A DNA stretch of 64,000 nt, from the NCBI GenBank assembly GCA_038405435.1, contig JBBYHZ010000014.1; one strand, written 5' to 3'. The first letter of the stretch is position 1. Each line of letters begins with the position of its first letter. Made by a program: the position numbers and the translations under genes. The stretch is from Dryocola clanedunensis_A (lineage in GTDB: Bacteria > Pseudomonadota > Gammaproteobacteria > Enterobacterales > Enterobacteriaceae). The notes beneath the pieces were generated by a model. It saw only the letters and a list, made by a program, of their open reading frames with translations. It ran no database searches and was not told where the DNA came from. Positions 1-8,312 of this stretch are shown in pieces.

Positions 1-75
1 CTCCTCTGCTATACCGTTTATAACTGTTACCCATGTGGCCGGTCTAAAGTGTTACCCATGTGCCCGGTTTGTACC
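1..75. mobile_element. Possible insertion-sequence end (IS21/IS481-like terminal repeats)
   Basis: Two 19-bp near-identical direct repeats begin at positions 25 and 50: TGTTACCCATGTGGCCGGT and TGTTACCCATGTGCCCGGT. They are followed by another GTACCC. Short repeats spaced about 25 bp apart at an element end are a known feature of IS21-type transposase binding sites. No transposase lies in the window, so this is either the tip of an element extending to the left or a remnant. The family assignment is inference. Confidence 0.3.
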
Positions 76-111
76 CTTATGCTTATCCACCTTAAAACCT
101 GATTATCGTAG

Positions 112-134
112 GTCGGATAGCGCAGGGTCATCCG
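112..134. repeat. REP-like palindrome
   Basis: GTCGGAT and ATCCG arms enclose a short GC-rich centre, matching the other REP-type units in this window. It lies just beyond the 3' end of the minus-strand EAL gene. Confidence 0.35.
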
Positions 135-152
135 CTGACTCCAGCCAATATT

Positions 153-2702
153 TTATAACCCCACCACGCCGTCCAGCGGGATCCAGTTTTCGAACGGCTG
201 CGGCCTGCCGTAGTAGTAGCCCTGAGCTTTTTCACAGCCCATTTCACGCAGCTTCAACCCCATTTCCAGCGTCTCTATGCCCTCAGCCACCAGCGGAACG
301 CCGAAGCGTTGCGACAGCATGATCACCGACGAAATCACCGCCTCGCTTTTCTTATCGTCCATCAGGCCGTTAACGAAGCCGCGGTCGATTTTCAGACAGT
401 CGAAAGGCAGCTGGTGCAGATAAGAGAGGCTGGAATACCCGGAGCCGAAATCATCGATGGCCACCGACAGGCCCAGGCGGCGCAGGTAGCTAAGCGTCTC
501 GATGACCCGGTTGCTGTTCTGAAGCAGGACGCTTTCGGTGATCTCCAGGCAGATATTTTTGTTCATCAGCCCGTTTTGCAGCATGCAGTTAAGCAGGTGA
601 TCGGAGAAGTCAGACTGCTGGAACTGCACTGCGGAAATATTAATATGCAGCTTGAAATCTTCCGGCGCGCCGCGCGCAATAAAAGCTGCGAGCTGGCGGC
701 AGGCTTCCTCAATAATCCAGCGCCCAAGGTCGGTTATCATCCCCGTCCGCTCGGCAAGGCCGATAAATTTGTCCGGCGGTACAAAGCCCAGCGTGGGCGA
801 GTTCCAGCGGATAAGACACTCCCCTTCGCTGAAGGTGCGCGCGTTGTCGAGGCTGACGATGGGCTGCATCACCAGATGGAAACCGTCGTTTTGCAGATCT
901 TCGCGCAGCGCCTGGTGCAACTTAATGTTGTTAAGCTCGGTTTCGCGCATCTCCGGGGTGAACAGCACGCACTCGCCGTTGGCCCCTAAACGCCCCTGCT
1001 GCAGCGCCAGGCCTGCGTTCATCATGCAGTCGGTGATCGTCTCTTCGCTTAGCGTCGCCAATGCCGCCCCGGCCTGGCCGGTGTAGATATAGGTGCGGCC
1101 CTCGGCATCCGTGCGCTCGCGGCTGTCCGGCGTTCCCTGGAAGAGCGAGGAGAGCTGGTCCCAGTAAGTATCAAGATCCTTACGTTCGTTATGCTCCGGG
1201 AAGACAACGATAAACAAGTCTTCCGAGTAGCGGCAGAAGATGCTGCCGTCGGGGGAGAGCTGCACGATTTGATCGGCGAAGAACTTAATAAACCTCTGGG
1301 AGTGCGTGTGCCCCAGCGTGCTGCGCACGTCCCGGAAGTTGGTCACGCGTATCATCAGCATCAGGTTGCGGTTGCTATAAAGCGTCGGCTCGTTAAACAG
1401 GCCCGCGCGGGTTAACAGCCCCGTCGCGTTGTCGTTTTCAATCCGCTTTTTTTGCTCGCCTATCATGCCGGAGATAAAGCTGGAGGTGCTGGACAGCTCT
1501 TCTTCCAGCACGGCGATCTCAGGATACAGGCGCTGGTTACCCGCGGGTTCCCACGGCTGCTGACCCAGCAATCTTGTCTTCTCAACCAGCCTGTTCAGCG
1601 GGCGCGAGAACTGACGCACCATGATGATAAACGCCAGCACAAACAGCACGATTAACGCGGCCAGCGAGAGAAAAATTCGCGCATCCGTGTGCTTAAGCAT
1701 GCCGGAGGGCAGAGACTCCGGCGTAATAATCACCAGCGTCCAGCCGAGCAGTTTCGACTCGTCCCTGACCGGGTGGGTCAGCACGTAATAATTTTTCCCC
1801 TGCTGGCTAACCTTGCGGGAGGAGTTCGTCCCCCAGCTGGCGTCCTGAAGCAGGGCATTCAGACGAGGGAACACGGAGACAGTCGATAGCTTTGCATTTT
1901 CGCCCTGCACAATGTCATTTCGTTTTGCACGCCAGCTGCTTTTCGATGAGGCGATAATCTGCTGCTTTTCATCCACCAGCAATAAAGTACTGTCGCTGGT
2001 AGGCGCCAGTTTCACCAGATAATCATTGAGCACGGAAGTATAGATATCAGCAAAAATAACCCCGGAGAAGGCGTTATTTTTCTGGCGCACGGGCATGCGG
2101 TAACCAATAACCTGGCCGTCGTTGGCGACCATATGATAGTAACTTTTGGTCCAGAAAGGGCTGCTGCTTGACTGCGCCCGGATGTACCAGGGGCGGGAAT
2201 AGACGTTGAAACTATCGACGCTGTTCGCTACGCCAGAGTGTTCATTTGCGCCACGGTAGACCGTCACACGCTGCGTATCCGCCGGGGTGTTTTTTATCAG
2301 GAACACCTTGCCCGACACGGGATGCCGCTGAAAGGCAATATACTGTCCGTTCGGCGAGGCGATGCCGATGCGGGAGATAGACTCCTGCCCGGCAAAGTCC
2401 TCTTCCAGCACGTGCTGAAGCTCTTTCTCCATGGTCGGAGAAGAAATATTGTCCGCTACGCTATCCAGGTGGGAGAGCAGGATCCCCGCCAGGCGAGGCT
2501 TATCGAGGTACATTTCAATACGGTGGCTGATGTACTGGCTCTTTTCCGAGAGCGTTTTTTGCGTGGTTTGCGTAAACCAGGAGTGCATCCCCTGCTGCTG
2601 AAGCACAAACACCACGCCAATCAGCACGACCGCGCACAGCGACACCCCAAAAATGAGCATATTAGCGAAAGTGATGGGATATCTTTTTTGACTACCTTGC
2701 AT
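153..2702 (-). CDS. Membrane-bound GGDEF-EAL protein, probable c-di-GMP phosphodiesterase (copy 1)
   Basis: The 849-residue protein starts with an N-terminal membrane helix (about residues 13-35), followed by an extracytoplasmic Cache-like sensor region to about 340, a second helix, a HAMP-like linker, a degenerate GGDEF domain and a C-terminal EAL domain. The GGDEF signature is replaced by YSEDL, so cyclase activity is unlikely. The EAL domain reads ECL at the signature but keeps the metal and catalytic motifs INIS, EITES, DDFGSG, KIDR and AEGIE, so hydrolysis of c-di-GMP is plausible. Its ATG overlaps the stop of the upstream paralogue (TAATG), which implies translational coupling. The family is certain; the signal sensed is unknown. 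Confidence 0.9.
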   Translation of the reverse strand: MQGSQKRYPITFANMLIFGVSLCAVVLIGVVFVLQQQGMHSWFTQTTQKTLSEKSQYISHRIEMYLDKPRLAGILLSHLDSVADNISSPTMEKELQHVLEEDFAGQESISRIGIASPNGQYIAFQRHPVSGKVFLIKNTPADTQRVTVYRGANEHSGVANSVDSFNVYSRPWYIRAQSSSSPFWTKSYYHMVANDGQVIGYRMPVRQKNNAFSGVIFADIYTSVLNDYLVKLAPTSDSTLLLVDEKQQIIASSKSSWRAKRNDIVQGENAKLSTVSVFPRLNALLQDASWGTNSSRKVSQQGKNYYVLTHPVRDESKLLGWTLVIITPESLPSGMLKHTDARIFLSLAALIVLFVLAFIIMVRQFSRPLNRLVEKTRLLGQQPWEPAGNQRLYPEIAVLEEELSSTSSFISGMIGEQKKRIENDNATGLLTRAGLFNEPTLYSNRNLMLMIRVTNFRDVRSTLGHTHSQRFIKFFADQIVQLSPDGSIFCRYSEDLFIVVFPEHNERKDLDTYWDQLSSLFQGTPDSRERTDAEGRTYIYTGQAGAALATLSEETITDCMMNAGLALQQGRLGANGECVLFTPEMRETELNNIKLHQALREDLQNDGFHLVMQPIVSLDNARTFSEGECLIRWNSPTLGFVPPDKFIGLAERTGMITDLGRWIIEEACRQLAAFIARGAPEDFKLHINISAVQFQQSDFSDHLLNCMLQNGLMNKNICLEITESVLLQNSNRVIETLSYLRRLGLSVAIDDFGSGYSSLSYLHQLPFDCLKIDRGFVNGLMDDKKSEAVISSVIMLSQRFGVPLVAEGIETLEMGLKLREMGCEKAQGYYYGRPQPFENWIPLDGVVGL

Positions 2703-5305
2703 TACGGCACCTCCGGAAGACCTGTCGCATCGTCATCCTTCGTCATGCCCGTCGTTCCTTTATAATAAAATCTGTCGTTTTCACAGCGCCAGTTGGCAAA
2801 CACCGCAGGACGGGCAAGGTGATAGCCCTGCACCTGGTCGCAGCCCAGCGCTATCAGGCGGTCTTCTATGTCCGCCTCTTCCACACCCTCGGCAATCAGC
2901 GGCACGTTGAAGCCTTTGGCCAGCACCAGTACGGAGTTGATGACGCTGATGCTCTTCTCGTCTTTAAGCTGGCTGGAGACAAACTGGCGATCGATTTTAA
3001 TGCTGTCGAAAGGCAGCGCGTGCAGATAAGAGAGGCTTGAGAAGCCCGCGCCAAAATCATCCAGCGAAATAGAGATGCCGTGGCGGCGAAGGTAGTCCAG
3101 CACCTGGCAGGCCTGCTGCATATCGCGCAGCAGCACGCTTTCGGTGATCTCCACGCAGATATTTTCGTTCTTCAGGCCGTTCAATTTGATGGTGTCCATC
3201 AGGTGCCAGGCGAAGCCCTGGTGCAGCAGCTGAATGGAGGAAATGTTGATGTGCAGCCTGAAGTCTACCGGCGCCCCGCGCCCGATCATCGCCGCCAGCT
3301 CCCGGCAGGCTTCTTCAATAATCCAGCGGCCCAGGGGAATGATTAAGCCGCTCTCTTCGGCAACCGGAATAAAGTTTTCCGGTGAAATCTCACCAAGATG
3401 GGCGGAGTTCCAGCGCACCAGACACTCACCGGCCATACAGGACTGGCGCTCGTTTTTGCCGACGATAGGCTGCAGCACGAGGTAAAGCTCATTGCTGGCA
3501 ATGGCACCGCTCAGCGATTCATGCATGTGGATATTGGTTAATTCCTTCTCCAGCATGTCGTCGCTGTAAAGCCGGGTTGTCGCGTTCCCGGCTTTTTCCG
3601 CGTGGCGCAGGGCTATCCAGGCGTGCATCAGAATATCGGTGACCGTTTCCGGTTTAATATCCTGAAGCACCATGCCCGTATTACCGGTGAACAGGAAATT
3701 ACTTTTACCCGGGGTATGCTCCGTGGTCACCGAAGAGAAAAGAGAATTCATCAGCTCCTGATATTTCAGGTAGTCGCTCTCCTGGTTGATGCCGGGGAAG
3801 ACAATAATAAATTTATCGATGTTGTCGCGGGCAACAATAATGTTGGTCGGCAGCACTTTTCCGGCCTGCAGCAGAAATTCATTAATAAACTCATCGGCAT
3901 ATTTGTGGCCGAGGGTGTTCATAATTGATTTCATGTTGGTGACGTGGACCAGCGCCACCAGATTGTGGCGAACGTAGATGCGCGGATCGTTCAGCAGGCC
4001 GCTGCGGGTATACATCCCGGAAGCCACGTCGTACTCAATTTTTTTGCGCAGCTGATCGAAACTGTCAGAGAGGCGGTGCGAAAGGTTGCTGAAGCCGGAT
4101 TCCAGTTCGGCTATCTCCCTGAACTGATACTGCTGTCGGCTCTCCGGCCACTGCCCGTTTTCCAGCTCTTTGGTTTTATGTGCAATCTGGCGAAGCGGCA
4201 GGGTAATTCTCGACAGCACAAAGTGCATCAGCACGGCCATCAGCAGGAAGGTCAGCATCAGGGCCGCAATCATCATGTAGTCATGCAGATTGGTCGACTC
4301 GATAATCGCCGAGGCAGGAACGATCACCACGGCCTGCCAGTTCAGACTGCCGGAAAGGTCGGAAACCGGAAAACGACTCGCAAAGTAGTTATTATGCTTA
4401 AAGGAGACTTTCGCTACTTCTGAAGGTTTCGATTTCAGCACCTCGTTTCCGATCGCCTCTATCTCCGGGGAGGAGTTATTCCGCAGGGAAGGTAAAACGG
4501 CCGCGGATTTTTCTTTGGCCGTCAGGCCGGGCTCCGAGGAGGCAATAATGTTGTTATGCTCATCGAGCACCAGCAGCGTGCTGTTTTCGTAGGGGATCAA
4601 ATTTTGCAGCTTTTTGTTCAGCGCCTGAAGATGCAGCTCGCTGGCAATAACGCCGATAAAATCGCCCTGTTGGTTAAAAGCGGGAACGCTGTAGGCAATA
4701 CCGAACTCTCTGGCGGCATTCAGATCCCGATAGACGGGCGTCCAGTGCGGCTTCTGGCTCTCAAAAACCGCCTGAAACCATGGCCGATGCTCCATCGCAT
4801 AGTCGGCATTTTTCATCGCCACCGTCGAATGGTCGGTCAGCCCCGTGTAGGAGGTCAGCACATCCCCCGTGGCGGCATTTTTTAACGTCAGGTACTCTTC
4901 TTTGCGGTTGCTTAATTTACGGCTGATACCGATATAGTCGCCATATTTGCTGCCGAACTGAATAAGATTAAGATCGTCATTGCCCTGATAGACGCGGTTA
5001 ACCACGCTCATTAAATCGGCGTAAATATCACTGACCGGCACGTTATCAGCACGATAATGTTGCAGCGCATTGCCGAGTACCGCATCCGCCTGGCGGGGGA
5101 TATTAATATACTCTTCGACCGCATTTTTAAGCATGCTCGACTTAGAGACAAACAGGCTGTGGCTCATGGTATTCAGCAGGTTCTGTCTGTCCAGCAGAAC
5201 GATGGCGGAAACAACCATAAACACAATGCAAAAGAATGCAATGAACAGGGTTTTGATTGTCCCGGTCAGTGTTAACGAGGAGGTCTTAAAAAAGGTTGCG
5301 ATCAT
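2702..5305 (-). CDS. Membrane-bound GGDEF-EAL protein, probable c-di-GMP phosphodiesterase (copy 2)
   Basis: The 867-residue protein has the same architecture as its downstream neighbour: N-terminal helix (about 16-38), periplasmic Cache-like domain, second helix near 345-365, HAMP-like segment, degenerate GGDEF (NIDKF in place of the signature) and EAL domain. The EAL part retains GECL, INIS, EITES, DDFGAG, KIDR and AEGVE, so it probably degrades c-di-GMP. The two proteins are clearly homologous along their full length but diverged most in the sensor half, as expected of an old tandem duplication. No strong Shine-Dalgarno precedes the chosen ATG; an AGGA lies about 17 bases upstream, so a slightly different start is possible. 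Confidence 0.88.
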   Translation of the reverse strand: MIATFFKTSSLTLTGTIKTLFIAFFCIVFMVVSAIVLLDRQNLLNTMSHSLFVSKSSMLKNAVEEYINIPRQADAVLGNALQHYRADNVPVSDIYADLMSVVNRVYQGNDDLNLIQFGSKYGDYIGISRKLSNRKEEYLTLKNAATGDVLTSYTGLTDHSTVAMKNADYAMEHRPWFQAVFESQKPHWTPVYRDLNAAREFGIAYSVPAFNQQGDFIGVIASELHLQALNKKLQNLIPYENSTLLVLDEHNNIIASSEPGLTAKEKSAAVLPSLRNNSSPEIEAIGNEVLKSKPSEVAKVSFKHNNYFASRFPVSDLSGSLNWQAVVIVPASAIIESTNLHDYMMIAALMLTFLLMAVLMHFVLSRITLPLRQIAHKTKELENGQWPESRQQYQFREIAELESGFSNLSHRLSDSFDQLRKKIEYDVASGMYTRSGLLNDPRIYVRHNLVALVHVTNMKSIMNTLGHKYADEFINEFLLQAGKVLPTNIIVARDNIDKFIIVFPGINQESDYLKYQELMNSLFSSVTTEHTPGKSNFLFTGNTGMVLQDIKPETVTDILMHAWIALRHAEKAGNATTRLYSDDMLEKELTNIHMHESLSGAIASNELYLVLQPIVGKNERQSCMAGECLVRWNSAHLGEISPENFIPVAEESGLIIPLGRWIIEEACRELAAMIGRGAPVDFRLHINISSIQLLHQGFAWHLMDTIKLNGLKNENICVEITESVLLRDMQQACQVLDYLRRHGISISLDDFGAGFSSLSYLHALPFDSIKIDRQFVSSQLKDEKSISVINSVLVLAKGFNVPLIAEGVEEADIEDRLIALGCDQVQGYHLARPAVFANWRCENDRFYYKGTTGMTKDDDATGLPEVP

Positions 5306-5769
5306 AATAGGTTAAAAAAATTCCTGAGACGCGGAGATCGGACGCCCGTTACGCGGCAACAGGCCTGGCCACAGCCGCGGCGCTATCGGCGGCTGGATAC
5401 GATCTGCAGGAGGGCTGCTGACATAGCGTGATAATAGTTACATGGCGTAATAATCATATAATGTATCACGCCAGCCCCCTCGTTCGGGGTTTGTTTTATT
5501 TATTTTTAAACCGCACGGGCTTATTATTTTAAAGATTATCTCAACAGATTAATTTCGCAATAAATATCAACCTGTCACTCTGGCTTATTTATTTAGCCGG
5601 TAGATGATATCGGAAATATAAATAAGAAAAATTAAGGCCACGCTTTCCCGCCACGTGAACTTTAGGAATGTTGTCGCTCTGAACGAGGGATTTCCCCCCG
5701 CTAACCGACCCTGCGAATCGGCAAAAGCCTTTTACAGTAGGCAGACCATTAACCGTAAAGGATTAACCC
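5306..5769. other. Divergent intergenic region
   Basis: These 464 bp separate the minus-strand EAL pair from the plus-strand hydrolase. The middle part (about 5430-5640) is AT-rich and presumably carries both promoters, but I could not fix a convincing -35/-10 pair. A short CCCC/GGGG hairpin followed by a T-rich run lies near 5474-5500. I see no gene here. Confidence 0.5.
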
Positions 5770-7083
5770 GTGCTGAATATGAAAACCAAAATCTGCCTTA
5801 CGGCATTAGCTATGGGCGTCACAGTGCAGGCCACCGCGGCGCGCACCGCCAGCGACTGCGCCACCCTGAAACTGGCGACCTGTCCTGCCCCGCTCGATAA
5901 AAACCTGCCCGACGTGAAAGATATGCTGACCTGGGATCAGCAGCAGCGCGTGATTGGCTTCCGTAACGATTACCGCTCCTATAAAGGAGACGTGTTTACA
6001 GCCGCAGCGCCGTCGCCGATCCCCGTCGCGAAGCGCGATCTCTCCGCCGCGACCTATCAGTACGACGGCAAAACCTTCACCCTCCAGGACTATCTGCAAC
6101 GCAATAACGTCACCGGCATGATGGTCATCAAAGATGGCAAAATTGCCTGGGATTACTACGGCCACGGCAATACAAAAACCACGCTGTGGACTTCCCGCTC
6201 CGTGGGCAAAGCCGTGGTCTCAACGCTGGTAGGCGCGGCGGTAAAAGAAGGGAAAATTGCCTCGCTGGATGACGAAATTGTGAAATACAACCCGGACACC
6301 AAAGGTACCGCCTGGGAGCACGTCACGATTCGCCAGCTGATGCAGCACACCTCCGGCGTGAACTGGGATGAGGACTACACCAATCCGCAGTCAGATTTCG
6401 CGAAGCTGACCCAGTGCGAAGCAGGCGACGACACCTATAGCTGCGTCAATAATCTGGTCAACGATCCGCAGCGTCAAACCTGGGCCAAACCGGGCGAAGG
6501 CTGGTCATACTCTTCCGGCGGCGCATGGCTGCTGGGTGACACGCTGGAAAAAGCCACCGGCAAATCGCTGGCGCAAAACCTGCAGGAGAAGATCTGGCAG
6601 CCGTACGGCATGGTGCACGACGGCGTCTGGCACAGCTATCAGCCGGGCAAACACGATGTCGGCGCACACGGCTTCAACGCCACTCTCGAAGACTGGGGCA
6701 AGTTTGGCCTGTACGTGATGAACAACGGCGTGCTGCCGGACGGTACAAAAACGCTGCCGGATAACTGGGTTAAAGACGCCCGCACCTGGAACACGGCGAA
6801 AAATTCGGTCAGCGATGCCCATCCTGAAGGGATTTACGGCTACCAGTGGTGGAATAACAGCGTCGCAGCCAATGCCGGAGACGTGAGCCCGAAGCAGGGC
6901 CTGGACAGCCATAACACCCTGTGGGCGCTGGGAATTTTCGGCCAGATTATCGTGGTCAACCCGCAGCAGAAACTGGTGATCGTGCAGTGGTCCGCCTGGC
7001 CGAAGGCCGAGCCGTCGTTCAGCGCGCAGCCGCTGGAGGCGTCGCTGATGTTCAACGCCATCGCCAACGCGCTGGCTAAATAA
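5770..7083 (+). CDS. Exported serine hydrolase, beta-lactamase/DD-peptidase fold (class C-like)
   Basis: The 437-residue protein has an N-terminal signal peptide ending near ATAA (about residue 24). It carries the SxxK catalytic motif as S144-V-G-K147 and a Tyr-containing second motif Y247-S-S in WSYSSGG. This is the penicillin-binding/class C beta-lactamase fold (Pfam Beta-lactamase) seen in esterases, D-aminopeptidases and peptidoglycan-recycling enzymes. Its substrate cannot be predicted, and nothing shows that it hydrolyses antibiotics. I kept the GTG start because AAAGGA sits 7 bases before it; an in-frame ATG three codons later has a poorer spacing. The gene stands alone and is followed by a hairpin. 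Confidence 0.85.
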   Translation: MLNMKTKICLTALAMGVTVQATAARTASDCATLKLATCPAPLDKNLPDVKDMLTWDQQQRVIGFRNDYRSYKGDVFTAAAPSPIPVAKRDLSAATYQYDGKTFTLQDYLQRNNVTGMMVIKDGKIAWDYYGHGNTKTTLWTSRSVGKAVVSTLVGAAVKEGKIASLDDEIVKYNPDTKGTAWEHVTIRQLMQHTSGVNWDEDYTNPQSDFAKLTQCEAGDDTYSCVNNLVNDPQRQTWAKPGEGWSYSSGGAWLLGDTLEKATGKSLAQNLQEKIWQPYGMVHDGVWHSYQPGKHDVGAHGFNATLEDWGKFGLYVMNNGVLPDGTKTLPDNWVKDARTWNTAKNSVSDAHPEGIYGYQWWNNSVAANAGDVSPKQGLDSHNTLWALGIFGQIIVVNPQQKLVIVQWSAWPKAEPSFSAQPLEASLMFNAIANALAK

Positions 7084-7097
7084 CGAGCAACAGTGAT

Positions 7098-7140
7098 AAA
7101 TACCAGTTTGCTCATCCGCAAGCTGGTATTTGAGCATTTT
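7098..7140 (+). terminator. Hairpin terminator after the serine hydrolase
   Basis: AAATACCAG..TTG (7098-7110) pairs with CAAGCTGGTATTT (7119-7131) around an 8-base loop. A short T-rich tail (ATTTTATA) follows. Confidence 0.6.
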
Positions 7141-7257
7141 ATACTTCAACTAAATATATCTTCGCCCGTTAGCTCTGTGGCAATAATCACGTTCCTGTAC
7201 CATATTGTTTAGGTGGGAAAGATTCTGTTACTTATAACTAAAAACCTGAGGTTCATT

Positions 7258-7536
7258 ATGAAGATAGCAAAAATGATTATTACAGCCCTGGCATTAACCA
7301 CCGTTTCTTTCGGCGCAATTTCCGCCGAACTGCTGACCAAGGAAGCGCTGAAAGAGCATCCTGAGATGTACACCAAAGTGGGCACCATCGTGACCGACGG
7401 TGAAATGGCGCCAAGCGATGCTAAAGAAGAATTAGCGAAAAAAGCAGATGAGAAAGGCGGCGACTTCTTCGTTGTGACCTCTGCCGACACCGACCGTAAA
7501 ATTCACGCCACCGCTGACGTTTACAAGAAAAAGTAA
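7258..7536 (+). CDS. yahO: YahO-like periplasmic DUF1471 protein
   Basis: The protein has 92 residues: a signal peptide (MKIAKMII..., cleaved near SAE) and a small DUF1471 (YhcN/BhsA/McbA-type) domain ending in DVYKKK. It resembles E. coli YahO (about 91 residues) along its full length, including the KEELAKKADEKGGD segment. Family members are periplasmic and linked to stress or biofilm responses; the exact role of YahO is unknown. The ATG at 7258 is chosen over the upstream in-frame start because GAGG lies a few bases before it and the signal peptide begins there. A strong terminator follows. Confidence 0.88.
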   Translation: MKIAKMIITALALTTVSFGAISAELLTKEALKEHPEMYTKVGTIVTDGEMAPSDAKEELAKKADEKGGDFFVVTSADTDRKIHATADVYKKK

Positions 7537-7558
7537 GACCTCATCCATCCAGATAGCA

Positions 7559-7588
7559 ACGGGCAGCCTGCAAGCTGCCCGTTTTTTT
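7559..7588 (+). terminator. Rho-independent terminator of yahO
   Basis: ACGGGCAGC and GCTGCCCGT form a 9-bp perfect stem around a 6-base loop (CTGCAA), directly followed by seven T residues. Confidence 0.92.
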
Positions 7589-7633
7589 ATGGGTTTTGCT
7601 GTAAATTCGCACCATCTGTCGTGCTGATTAAGT

Positions 7634-7658
7634 GGTGGATGGCGCAGGCTTATCCACC
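7634..7658. repeat. REP-like palindrome
   Basis: GGTGGAT (7634-7640) pairs with ATCCACC (7652-7658). It belongs to the gtggataagc-type repeats scattered through the window. The rest of the 7589-7979 gap is AT-rich and holds no gene that I can support; it presumably contains the promoter of the small secreted protein downstream. Confidence 0.45.
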
Positions 7659-7979
7659 CTACGCTCAATTTTTACAGGGCGGGTAAGCGCTTAGCGTCAC
7701 CCGCCGGAAGTTGATTCACAGAAACTGATTTCACTCTCCGGCAATTCATTGCAAAAGCATTCAAACATCATTATTAGCCTGAAAATCATTTCCATTTCAT
7801 CAAACATGAAACGCAGGCCATTAAAATAAAAGCATTTTATCCGGCAAAGATGTCACAAAGTCACGTTCCTTTACCGTTTGAAGGACCTGCGCCGTTTTCA
7901 TTACGTTAACCTTAATAAGCCACAGCGAGATCAATCCCTTATTGATCCTGAAACTTGTTATGCAATGCAGGTTAACAAA

Positions 7980-8264
7980 ATGAAAACATTAACCGTAGTT
8001 CTGTTAGCCGGTGCAATTTGCACGCCTTTATTCGCTACCGCAGCCGACGCCTCCGTTCCATGGGCGGACAACAGCGGCAGGACTGAAACGCAGCACATTG
8101 CCGCTATGGGTGAAAACCTCAACTATCAGCACCAGGCCATCACCAAAACCCACGAAGGCGTCTGGGCGGATAACAGCGGATCGATCAAAGCCGACGAACA
8201 GTCTTTATTGAGTCACAAACCTGAGGTTGTCGGCACTCCGGGCCTGATGCCTCATCAGGGATAA
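7980..8264 (+). CDS. Small secreted protein with two WADNSG motifs
   Basis: The 94-residue protein starts with a clear signal peptide (MKTLTVVLLAGAICTPLFATAADA). The mature part of about 70 residues contains two copies of a WADNSG motif, roughly 40 residues apart, each preceded by V and followed by a polar Glu/Gln/His-rich stretch. I do not recognise the family. The ATG at 7980 is preferred because CAGG lies 8 bases upstream and it begins the signal peptide; longer in-frame starts would place a charged, non-signal segment first. The gene is flanked by a terminator-like gap upstream and a very strong hairpin downstream, so it is a monocistronic exported protein. Confidence 0.75.
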   Translation: MKTLTVVLLAGAICTPLFATAADASVPWADNSGRTETQHIAAMGENLNYQHQAITKTHEGVWADNSGSIKADEQSLLSHKPEVVGTPGLMPHQG

Positions 8265-8266
8265 TT

Positions 8267-8311
8267 CCCGTGTAGTCTGCCCTCTTCCCACGGGGAGAGG
8301 GCAGACTACGG
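8267..8311. terminator. Long hairpin between convergent genes
   Basis: GTAGTCTGCCCTCT pairs with AGAGGGCAGACTAC, and flanking CCC/GGG bases extend the stem to about 18 bp with a tiny loop. There is no clear T run. It probably stops transcription from both sides, since the beta-galactosidase stop codon follows immediately. Confidence 0.7.
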
Positions 8312-8312
8312 G

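Noticed and set aside
5655..5900. Plus-strand ORF overlapping the serine hydrolase start
   Set aside because: It lacks a ribosome site and overlaps the hydrolase signal sequence in another frame.
5770..7083. Serine hydrolase as an antibiotic-resistance beta-lactamase
   Set aside because: The fold motifs are shared with many esterases and peptidases, and the sequence does not match AmpC-type enzymes closely.
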